In this document: positions 50,820-59,132 of the stretch, one piece after another
Layout: every line of letters begins with the position of its first letter
Position numbering within the stretch: position 1 is the stretch's first letter
NCBI RefSeq assembly: GCF_021728415.1
Contig: NZ_JAKKDV010000001.1
Location: 477,977-541,976 of the forward strand
Reading direction: 5' to 3'
Source of the DNA: Flaviramulus multivorans
Lineage (GTDB): Bacteria; Bacteroidota; Bacteroidia; Flavobacteriales; Flavobacteriaceae
Length of the DNA stretch: 64,000 nt
The notes under the pieces: model-generated
The model's input: the letters and a program-made list of their open reading frames with translations, nothing else
Databases searched by the model: none
Told to the model about the DNA's origin: nothing
Made by a program: the position numbers and the translations under genes

Positions 50820-51878
50820 ATGAAAAATATCTTTTTATCATTAGCTGCTTTAGTCGTTATTACTTCGTGTAAAAATGATTCTAAATTAAATGTTCAAGCC
50901 TCAAAAGTCGAAACTGAAAAAGCTCAATTTTCTATAGTTATACATGGAGGTGCAGGAACTATTTTGAAAACAAACATGACACCTGAAAAAGAAGCTGCTT
51001 ACCAAGCTAAACTTGAAGAAGCGATAAAAGTTGGATATGACATTTTAAAAAATGGAGGAAGTAGTCTCGATGCTGTTGAAAAAACAATAAACGTCATGGA
51101 GGATTCTCCACTTTTTAATGCAGGAAAAGGCGCTGTGTTTACCAATGCAGAAACTAATGAACTCGATGCGTCTATCATGGATGGAAAGACATTGAATGCA
51201 GGAGCTTCGGCCGGAACTACAACTGTAAAAAACCCTATAAATTTAGCAAGAGCAGTCATGGAAAAATCCCCACACGTAATGCTTTCAGGAAAAGGGGCTG
51301 AGACTTTTGCCGAAGAGCAAGGTTTGACAATTGTTGAACCTGATTATTTCTTTACTGAAAATAGATTTCAAGCTCTTAAAAAAATTAAAGATTCAGAAAA
51401 AATAGAACTAGATCACAATGACAAGCAAGCCTTTTATGACCACGAAATTAAAGACTCTAAATTTGGAACTGTTGGCTGTGTGGCTTTAGATAAAAATGGC
51501 AATTTAGCTGCAGGAACCTCAACCGGGGGCATGACCAATAAACGTTATGGTCGCATAGGTGATGCTCCAATTATTGGAGCTGGTACTTATGCCAACAACA
51601 ATACTTGTGCAGTTTCGAGTACTGGTTGGGGTGAGTTTTTTATTCGTGCAATGGTGGCTCATGATATTTCGGCTTTAATGGAATACAAAGGCTTAACATT
51701 ACAGGAAGCAGCAAAAGAAGTGATTCAGAAAAAAGTACCAGAGCTTGGTGGCGATGGGGGTATCATAGCCATTGATAAAAATGGAAATATGGTTATGGAA
51801 TTTAATACTGCTGGCATGTACAGAGCAAGTATGAATGATAAAGGCGAGCTTTTCTTGGGAATTTATAAAGATGAATAA
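50820..51878 (+). CDS. Isoaspartyl peptidase/L-asparaginase (Ntn hydrolase), lipoprotein
   Basis: Type 2 asparaginase, 352 residues. The lipoprotein signal ends ALVVITSC (Cys17), so it is exported. FSIVIHGGAGTI and the self-cleavage site in DSKFGTVGCVALDKNGNLAAGTSTGGMTNKRYGRIGDAP are both present; the threonine of GTVG is the catalytic nucleophile freed by autoprocessing. It removes isoaspartyl residues from peptides and hydrolyses asparagine. A separate promoter is expected; it is divergent from the ALDH gene. Confidence 0.92.
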   Translation: MKNIFLSLAALVVITSCKNDSKLNVQASKVETEKAQFSIVIHGGAGTILKTNMTPEKEAAYQAKLEEAIKVGYDILKNGGSSLDAVEKTINVMEDSPLFNAGKGAVFTNAETNELDASIMDGKTLNAGASAGTTTVKNPINLARAVMEKSPHVMLSGKGAETFAEEQGLTIVEPDYFFTENRFQALKKIKDSEKIELDHNDKQAFYDHEIKDSKFGTVGCVALDKNGNLAAGTSTGGMTNKRYGRIGDAPIIGAGTYANNNTCAVSSTGWGEFFIRAMVAHDISALMEYKGLTLQEAAKEVIQKKVPELGGDGGIIAIDKNGNMVMEFNTAGMYRASMNDKGELFLGIYKDE

Positions 51879-51997
51879 CTTTAAGAGCAATTTAACAAAG
51901 CCAAAAGACCATACCTTAAATTTTGAACGTAATTAATTTAACAAGGAATCACCTACGCTTCTTTTAATTAAGTTCAATTTAATAAAATCATCAATCT

Positions 51998-54900
51998 ATG
52001 CCATTAAGAAAACTTTTGGCTATCGTAGCGATACTTACGTTAGCAACTTCATGTAAAAAGAAGGAAGTAGAAACTGATAACCTGTTTAAATTTAGAGATT
52101 ATATAAGTTACACAACTTCAGGTTTAACTTCTGTTGTTGACCCTATTCAAATTAATTTGGCAAATGATGTTGAAGGTTGGGAAATGGGACAGGAAATCAC
52201 CGATAAGATTGTTTCCATTTCACCACACGTACAAGGAAAACTAGCAGTAGCTAATAAACACACACTGCTTTTTACTCCAGATGAACCACTGGAACCTGCT
52301 ACAGAATATACCGTTACCGTCAAACTTGATAAAATATACAAAACCATTCCTGATGGTTTTGACAACTATACGTTTCAGTTTAAAACCATCACTCCAAACT
52401 TCAATATTGTCACCAATAATTTACAATCCTACAGCAAAAACTGGCAGTATTTAGAATCGGTTTTACGGTCTGCCGATGTAATTTCAATTAAGGAAGCCAA
52501 ACAATTAGTTGAAGCTTCTCAAAGTGGAAAAAAATTATCCATTGTTTTTAATGAAACGAGTGAGCGTGCAAAAGTTTTTGAGTTTAAAATAGATAGTATC
52601 AACCGCAAAATTGATGACAGCGAAATTTTAGTAAAATGGAATGGAAAAGCCATTAAAGCAGATAATGAAGGTAAAAACAAAGTGCTTATTCCAGGTATTA
52701 ATAATTTCACTATTGTAGATGTTGATGTCATTCAATCGCCAGAACAACATCTTTCCATCAACTTTTCAGACCCTCTAAAAAAGCAACAAAACTTTGATGG
52801 TTTGGTTACAATTCAAAATATAAAAAATCCTAAATATATAGTGGATAGTAACGTGCTAAAAGTGTATCCAGACAGTAAATTGGTTGGCAATATTCAGGTA
52901 GATGTGTTTCAAGGTATTTCAAATGAAGAAGGCTATAAACTCAAAAAACCATTTTCTGAAAGTGTTCCTTTTGAAGAGTTAAAACCACAAGTTCGTTTAA
53001 TCAGTAACGGAACCATTTTGCCAAATTCTCAAGAATTAAAATTCAATTTTGAAGCTGTAAATATTAAAGCCGTTGATGTTCGCGTGATTAAGATTTTTCA
53101 AGATAATATTTTGCAATTTCTTCAAGATAATAACCTAAACAGCAATAACGAATACAACATTAAAAAAGTAGGTCGTCGCATTGCCAAACAAACCATTCAG
53201 CTTCAAACCGAATCTGAAAACACAGGAAAATGGAAAGCCTACAGCATCGATTTATCCAAATATTTTAAAGCGGATGCTGGAGCAATTTATCGTGTAGAGT
53301 TGAGTTTTAACAAAAACTATTCACTGTATAATTGTACTGCAAATACTTTGGTTACTAATGCAGAAGATGATGAATACGATGATTATTACTACGAAGAAGA
53401 TTACTATTACGAAGGCGATTACAATGAAACGTTTACTGAAGACGAAGAGCTAAAAGAAGAGGAATATTGGGACAATCTCACGTATAGATACCGAAATTAC
53501 GCCTATAATTGGCGCGAACGCGAAAATCCTTGTCATGATGCCTATTACAATGAAAACCGAATTGTTTCTCAAAATTTATTGGCTTCCAACCTTGGTGTTA
53601 TTACAAAACAAGGCACGAATAACTCATACTATTTTGCGATTACTGATATTTTAACCACCAATCCAGAAGCCAATGCATCAGTGGTTTTGTATAATTTTCA
53701 GCAACAAGAAATCGCATCACTTTTTACTGACAAAGATGGACTGGTAACCATTGATGCCGATAAACATGCCGCTTTTGCAATTGTCAGCAAAGGACAAAAT
53801 AAAACCTATGTAAAACTTGCCGATGGAAACTCGCTATCCTTAAGTAAATTTGATGTTTCAGGTAATAAATTACAACGTGGACTCAAAGGCTACATTTATG
53901 GTGAACGCGGTGTTTGGCGACCTGGAGATACGCTACATTTAACGTTTTTGTTGAATGATTTAGCCAATAAACTCCCTAAAGGACATCCTGTAAAATTGGA
54001 AATTACAGACCCTAACGGAAAACTGGTGTATAAAAATGTAACAGCAGATAACCTCAACAACTTTTACAAATTCACAGTCCCTACTTCTACAGAAGATAAA
54101 ACAGGAACTTACAATACCAAAGTTTCGGTTGGTGGCGCAACATTCCATAAAGGATTAAAAATTGAAACCGTAAAACCTAACCGTTTAAAAATTAAAGTTG
54201 ATTTTGAAAACGACATTCTTACGAGCAACGAACCGTTAGATGGAACGTTAGATGTAAAATGGCTTCATGGTGCAGTTGGAAAAAACTTAAAAGCAGAAAT
54301 TAAGGCGAAATTCAGCACTTCTTATTCTGGGTTTAGTAATTATAAAGGCTACACCTTTACAGACCCAACGCGTCAATTCACCACCGAAGAAATTAATGTG
54401 TTTGAAGGGAATGTAGATGCTGAAGGTTTAGCTAAAATTAATAACAAGTTAGAAGTTGGTAAAAATGCTCCAGGAATGCTAAACGTTCAGTTTTTAGTAC
54501 GTGCGTTTGAAAATGGTGGCGATTTCTCAATGGATGCGTTTACCAAACAATATGCGCCTTACGAGTCGTTTGTTGGTTTGCGTTCTCCTGAAGGAAATGC
54601 CTATGGTTCATTCTTCACAGACGAAAACCAAACCTTTGATGTCGTTGTGGTTGATAAAGACGGGAAACCTATTCAGCGTGAAAATCTCGAAGTAAAAATC
54701 TATAAAATTCAATGGCGTTGGTGGTGGAATTCATCGTACGACAACTTATCTAGCTATGTGTCGAGCACCTACCACAGACCGTATTTAGACACCAAAGTCA
54801 ATACAGATGCCAACGGAAAAGGCAGCTTCAATATTAAAATTCCTAATAACGAACGTGGTCGTTACCTCATTCGAGTGGTTGACCCAAAAAGCGGTCATGC

Positions 54901-57568
54901 TACTGGACGAACAGCCTATTTTTACAAAAACTGGTATGCGCCTCCAGGAGATAAAGAAGCGGCCAAAATGCTGGTGTTTTCAGCGGATAAAGAACAGTAT
55001 AACGTTGGTGAAACTGCAAAAATCACCTTCAATTCTGGTAACGAAGGACGTGCATTGGTCAGTATTGAAAACGGAACAGAAGTTCTCGATTACAAATGGG
55101 TAAAAACCCAACAAGGTGAAACGGTTGTTGATATTCCTATAACGTCTTTAATGGCTCCAAATGTGTTCGTTAATATTTCTTTATTGCAACCACATGCTAT
55201 TTCAGCTAACGATTTACCAATTCGTTTGTATGGCGTCATTCCTTTAATGGTTGAAGACCCAAATACCAAACTGGAACCACAACTAAAAATGCCTGATGTA
55301 TTGAAACCAGAGCAAGAATTTCAAGTTTCGGTTTCAGAAAAAAACAAAAAACCAATGACCTATACCATTGCTTTGGTTGAAGAAGGCTTATTGGATTTAA
55401 CACGATTTAAAACACCTAATGCTTGGGACGAATTTTACAAACGTGAAGCTTTAGGTGTAAAAACTTGGGATGTTTTTGATGATGTCATTGGTGCCTATTC
55501 TGGAAGCATTGACCAAGTATTTGCTATTGGTGGAGACGGAAATGCAGCCGCTGGGAAAAACAAAAAAGCCAACCGTTTTAAACCTGTAGTGACCTATTTA
55601 GGGCCTTTTGAATTGAAAGCAGGCGAAAACAAAACGCACACTATTAAACTTCCAAATTATATTGGTTCGGTTCGAACAATGGTTGTTGCAGGAAACAACA
55701 AAACCGATGCTTACGGAAGTACCGACAAATCAGTTCAGGTTAAAAAACCACTAATGATATTGGCTTCGCTTCCACGGAAATTAAGTCCTGGTGAAAAAGT
55801 AACATTGCCTGTGACCGTTTTTGCTATGGAAAACAAAGTAAAAAGCGTCAATATCAGTTTAAAATTAAGTGATGGTATTTCAGTAGTTGGTGACAACACC
55901 AAAACTTTATCTTTTACAAAACCTGATGAACAAATGACGTATTTTGAATTGGATGTAAGCAAGGCGAAAGGCATCAACACGGTTGAAGTCATAGCGACCG
56001 GAAATGGTGAAAAATCGACCTATAAAGTGGAATTGGACGTGGTAAATCCAAATCCAATCACATCAAAATCTATAGACAAAACATTAGAAGCCAATGCAAC
56101 ACAAACCTTGGATTTTTCAACCTTTGGTGTTACAGGAACTAACAGTGCAACGGTTGAATTTTCGACCATGCCTCCAATGGATTTTTCACGCAGACTGCAA
56201 TACTTAATCCAATATCCTCATGGTTGTTTGGAGCAAACGACATCTAGTGTGTTTCCGCAGTTATTTTTACGCGATATTTTCGATTTAACCTATGATAAAA
56301 AACAAAGTATCCAGTCAAATATTGAAAATGGTATTAAGCGATTAGCACATTTCCAGCAACCCAATGGTGGCATGAGTTATTGGATGGGAGAAAACACTGC
56401 TAATGATTGGTCTACAAGCTATGCAGGACATTTCATGATTGAAGCCGAAAAGAAAGGTTTTGTGTTACCATTAACTTTTAAAAGCAACTGGTTGAAATAC
56501 CAAAAACAAGCTGCTAGAGATTGGCGACCAAGTTACAGAACATATAATTCCGATTTAGCGCAGGCTTACCGATTATATACCTTGGCATTAGCTGGAGAAC
56601 CTAATTTAGCCTCTATGAATCGATTACGAGAATTTTCAGAAATTTCTAATGAAGCCAAATGGCGTTTGGCAGCAGCTTACGCTTTAGCAGGACAAAAAGA
56701 AGCGAGTAATCAAATTTCGCAACGTGCAAACATAGATTTCCAACCTCCAAAACATAACTATTACACCTATGGTTCGGTAGATAGAAATAGAGCCATGGCT
56801 TTGGAAACTATGGTCTTGACGAAAAATCCTAAAACTAGAGAATTAGCACAATACATTGCTAAAGATTTATCGAGCAACCAATGGATGAGCACACAAACCA
56901 CAGCATATAGTTTATTGGCTATGGCTAAAATGGTAGAAGCCAATGGCGGAAAAGCTTTAAATTTAAACTATACTATAAACGGAAAAACGGAAACTATAGA
57001 CTCTAAAAGCGCGATTGCGCAACGCGAATTGAAAGTTCTGGATGGCAATAATACGTTATCGTTTACCAATAACCTTGATAATGTGGTGTATGTACGTGTG
57101 TTGAATTCTGGGAAATTGCCTTTAGGTCAGGAATTGACAGAACAACGTGGATTAAGTGTTTCGGTGCAATACAAAGATTTAAAAGGCAATACTATTGATG
57201 TTTCAAAATTACAACAAGGACAAGATTTTGTTGCAACAGTAAGTGTAAGTAATCTTAAAAATGAAAATGTGAATGATGTGGCTTTGACACAAATTTTCCC
57301 GTCAGGTTGGGAAATTGTCAACACACGTTTTACCGATTTTGGAGATACCACCACAAGTCAAGCACGTTTTACCGATATTAGAGATGATCGCGTGAATTTC
57401 TATTTCGATTTAAGTAAAAAAGGAAAACATGGTACTAAAACTTTTAATGTCATGTTGAATGCATCCTATTTAGGAACTTATTACTTACCAGGAATTCAAG
57501 CCGAAGCGATGTATGATAATGAGTATTTGGTTAGAACTAAAGGGAAATGGGTTGAAGTTGAGAAGTAA
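51998..57568 (+). CDS. Bacterial alpha-2-macroglobulin family lipoprotein
   Basis: A 1856-residue protease trap of the periplasm. Lipobox ATSC (Cys19), then a chain of macroglobulin-like beta domains; NQKTYVKLADGNSLSLSKFDV, GYIYGERGVWRPGDTLHL and an ANG domain precede the thioester motif CLEQ (1410-1413, within YPHGCLEQTTS) and the alpha/alpha thioester domain. It probably covalently captures invading proteases and protects the wall. A Tyr/Asp/Glu-rich segment occurs at about 454-500. Three genes later is pbpC, its common partner. The length is typical of the large class. Confidence 0.94.
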   Translation: MPLRKLLAIVAILTLATSCKKKEVETDNLFKFRDYISYTTSGLTSVVDPIQINLANDVEGWEMGQEITDKIVSISPHVQGKLAVANKHTLLFTPDEPLEPATEYTVTVKLDKIYKTIPDGFDNYTFQFKTITPNFNIVTNNLQSYSKNWQYLESVLRSADVISIKEAKQLVEASQSGKKLSIVFNETSERAKVFEFKIDSINRKIDDSEILVKWNGKAIKADNEGKNKVLIPGINNFTIVDVDVIQSPEQHLSINFSDPLKKQQNFDGLVTIQNIKNPKYIVDSNVLKVYPDSKLVGNIQVDVFQGISNEEGYKLKKPFSESVPFEELKPQVRLISNGTILPNSQELKFNFEAVNIKAVDVRVIKIFQDNILQFLQDNNLNSNNEYNIKKVGRRIAKQTIQLQTESENTGKWKAYSIDLSKYFKADAGAIYRVELSFNKNYSLYNCTANTLVTNAEDDEYDDYYYEEDYYYEGDYNETFTEDEELKEEEYWDNLTYRYRNYAYNWRERENPCHDAYYNENRIVSQNLLASNLGVITKQGTNNSYYFAITDILTTNPEANASVVLYNFQQQEIASLFTDKDGLVTIDADKHAAFAIVSKGQNKTYVKLADGNSLSLSKFDVSGNKLQRGLKGYIYGERGVWRPGDTLHLTFLLNDLANKLPKGHPVKLEITDPNGKLVYKNVTADNLNNFYKFTVPTSTEDKTGTYNTKVSVGGATFHKGLKIETVKPNRLKIKVDFENDILTSNEPLDGTLDVKWLHGAVGKNLKAEIKAKFSTSYSGFSNYKGYTFTDPTRQFTTEEINVFEGNVDAEGLAKINNKLEVGKNAPGMLNVQFLVRAFENGGDFSMDAFTKQYAPYESFVGLRSPEGNAYGSFFTDENQTFDVVVVDKDGKPIQRENLEVKIYKIQWRWWWNSSYDNLSSYVSSTYHRPYLDTKVNTDANGKGSFNIKIPNNERGRYLIRVVDPKSGHATGRTAYFYKNWYAPPGDKEAAKMLVFSADKEQYNVGETAKITFNSGNEGRALVSIENGTEVLDYKWVKTQQGETVVDIPITSLMAPNVFVNISLLQPHAISANDLPIRLYGVIPLMVEDPNTKLEPQLKMPDVLKPEQEFQVSVSEKNKKPMTYTIALVEEGLLDLTRFKTPNAWDEFYKREALGVKTWDVFDDVIGAYSGSIDQVFAIGGDGNAAAGKNKKANRFKPVVTYLGPFELKAGENKTHTIKLPNYIGSVRTMVVAGNNKTDAYGSTDKSVQVKKPLMILASLPRKLSPGEKVTLPVTVFAMENKVKSVNISLKLSDGISVVGDNTKTLSFTKPDEQMTYFELDVSKAKGINTVEVIATGNGEKSTYKVELDVVNPNPITSKSIDKTLEANATQTLDFSTFGVTGTNSATVEFSTMPPMDFSRRLQYLIQYPHGCLEQTTSSVFPQLFLRDIFDLTYDKKQSIQSNIENGIKRLAHFQQPNGGMSYWMGENTANDWSTSYAGHFMIEAEKKGFVLPLTFKSNWLKYQKQAARDWRPSYRTYNSDLAQAYRLYTLALAGEPNLASMNRLREFSEISNEAKWRLAAAYALAGQKEASNQISQRANIDFQPPKHNYYTYGSVDRNRAMALETMVLTKNPKTRELAQYIAKDLSSNQWMSTQTTAYSLLAMAKMVEANGGKALNLNYTINGKTETIDSKSAIAQRELKVLDGNNTLSFTNNLDNVVYVRVLNSGKLPLGQELTEQRGLSVSVQYKDLKGNTIDVSKLQQGQDFVATVSVSNLKNENVNDVALTQIFPSGWEIVNTRFTDFGDTTTSQARFTDIRDDRVNFYFDLSKKGKHGTKTFNVMLNASYLGTYYLPGIQAEAMYDNEYLVRTKGKWVEVEK

Positions 57569-57570
57569 TT

Positions 57571-57637
57571 GTCATTCCGCACTTGATGCGGAATCCATAG
57601 TTATTAAATTGGATTCTGCGTCGTAGCGCAGAATGAC
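57571..57637. repeat. Paired-hairpin REP-like repeat
   Basis: ATTCCGCA-cttga-TGCGGAAT (57574-57594) and ATTCTGCG-tcgtag-CGCAGAAT (57613-57634), enclosed by GTCATTC and GAATGAC. The second arm overlaps the frame upstream of the next gene, so that gene's start lies downstream of it. Confidence 0.8.
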
Positions 57638-57656
57638 AAAATTGAATTTTAATTTA

Positions 57657-58094
57657 ATGAAAAAAATAAGGTTTTGTTTAACGTTCCTTGTAAGCACTTT
57701 AGTTTTATTTACTTGTAAAACTGATAATGTTGATGGAATCGTTATAGGTCAAACATTATATGCTCATCAAAGTCTAAAAAGAAATAGTGAAATGAGAAAA
57801 TTAATTAAAAAATCTCTAAACAAAGATGTAAAAGCAATAATTAGCTTGAAGAATTTTCCAAATGGAGGCGCTGCAAGTAGTTACGATCTAGGCTTTGTTA
57901 TAACACAAATTATTTACAGACTAGGTGAGGAGGAATTTATAAGTTTAGTTAAAAAATTTCCTAAAAACGAACAAAATTTTGAAGGATTAATTGATGTAGG
58001 ATTAGAGTATGGAGATAATGATTATGATGGTAAAATGGATGATAAACGTTTTATAGATGAATTCCCGAAGTTGTATAATTTTATAAATAATTAA
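57657..58094 (+). CDS. Hypothetical lipoprotein, 145 aa
   Basis: Lipoprotein signal MKKIRFCLTFLVSTLVLFTC, then a helical, basic domain (LKRNSEMRKLIKKSLNKDVKAIISLKNFPNGGAASSYDLGFVI). The ATG at 57657 is chosen because the frame start at 57633 lies in a repeat hairpin. No family is recognised. It stands between the alpha-2-macroglobulin gene and the DUF2071-ABM-pbpC operon; its position alone does not assign a role. Confidence 0.65.
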   Translation: MKKIRFCLTFLVSTLVLFTCKTDNVDGIVIGQTLYAHQSLKRNSEMRKLIKKSLNKDVKAIISLKNFPNGGAASSYDLGFVITQIIYRLGEEEFISLVKKFPKNEQNFEGLIDVGLEYGDNDYDGKMDDKRFIDEFPKLYNFINN

Positions 58095-58101
58095 TCTTGT
58101 T

Positions 58102-58824
58102 TTGAAAGCAAAAGAAATATTAAAACATACCAAGCACAGACCTTTTGAAATTCCAGAACGTTCTTGGAAATTTTATCAGGAATGGAACAAAGCTATTTTT
58201 TTGCATTGGGAAGTAGAGCCTGAAGCCATAAAACCATTGCTTCCAAAAGAGATTGAATTAGATACCATTAACGGGAAAACTTGGTTGAGTTTGGTTGCTT
58301 TTGATATGAATCATATTGGGATTAGGAGTTTGCCAAAAGTGCCTCATATATCAGATTTTCATGAGATAAACATTAGAGTATATATCACTTGCAATGGCAA
58401 ACCAAGTGTTTACTTTTTAAGTATGGAAGGCAGTAAACGCTCGTCGTGTAAAGTGTTAAAAACCATTTCTAAATTTCCGTATTACCATTCTAAAATGAAA
58501 CGAACGGATTTTAGCTATTCATCAAAAAATGACCTTTATAATAATTCGTTTTACACCGAATACAGATTAGGAAGTGACCCAATAATTAAAGATGAAACGG
58601 ATGTTTGGTTAACCGAACGCTATGCTGTTTTTCAGGATTACAAAAATCAAATTATTGAGTATGATGTTCACCATGTGGAATGGCCAATGCAAACTATTTC
58701 TATCAAAAAATTAGAGTTGGATTACCCTAAATTCAACCATTTAATAGATAACAATCCTGATAGAATTCATTATTCAAAAGGTATCCAAGTTTTAACTTGG
58801 GATAAAAAGAAATATCAAATATGA
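58102..58824 (+). CDS. DUF2071 (YqjF-like) protein
   Basis: A 240-residue soluble protein of the DUF2071/YqjF family, with FLHWEVEPEAIKPLLPKEIELDTINGKTWLSLVAF and EINIRVYITCNGKPSVYFLSMEGSKR, a fold resembling acetoacetate decarboxylase. Its biochemical function is not established. It starts with TTG, no ATG being suitable, and its stop overlaps the next gene by 4 bp (ATGA). Confidence 0.83.
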   Translation: MKAKEILKHTKHRPFEIPERSWKFYQEWNKAIFLHWEVEPEAIKPLLPKEIELDTINGKTWLSLVAFDMNHIGIRSLPKVPHISDFHEINIRVYITCNGKPSVYFLSMEGSKRSSCKVLKTISKFPYYHSKMKRTDFSYSSKNDLYNNSFYTEYRLGSDPIIKDETDVWLTERYAVFQDYKNQIIEYDVHHVEWPMQTISIKKLELDYPKFNHLIDNNPDRIHYSKGIQVLTWDKKKYQI

Positions 58825-59132
58825 ACAAAGATTTCAAACCCTATTATGCAGTCATTTTCACTTCAACTCAAAAAGAAAATGTTGAAGGCTATGCTGAAAT
58901 GGCAGCTCGAATGGAAGAACTTGCAAAGCAGCAACCTGGTTATTTGGGAATTGATAGTGCTAGAAATGAGGTTGGAATTACTGTTAGTTATTGGGAAAGT
59001 CTTGATGCCATAAAAAACTGGAAAAAACAAAGTGAACATCTTGCAGCACAATTAAAAGGTAGACAAGATTGGTATAGATGGTATAATGTGAGGATTTGCA
59101 AAGTAGAACGTGAGTATGAGTTTAATTCGTGA
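58821..59132 (+). CDS. Antibiotic biosynthesis monooxygenase (ABM)-domain protein
   Basis: Short dimeric ferredoxin-like alpha/beta protein of 103 residues: YYAVIFTSTQKENVEGYAEMAARMEELAKQQPGYLGIDSARNEVGITVSYWESLDAIKNWKKQSEH matches the ABM family, a group of small oxygenases or heme/quinol-binding proteins. No cofactor site can be named. It overlaps the DUF2071 gene (ATGA) and the pbpC gene (GTGA), each by 4 bp, so the three are translationally coupled. Confidence 0.85.
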   Translation: MNKDFKPYYAVIFTSTQKENVEGYAEMAARMEELAKQQPGYLGIDSARNEVGITVSYWESLDAIKNWKKQSEHLAAQLKGRQDWYRWYNVRICKVEREYEFNS

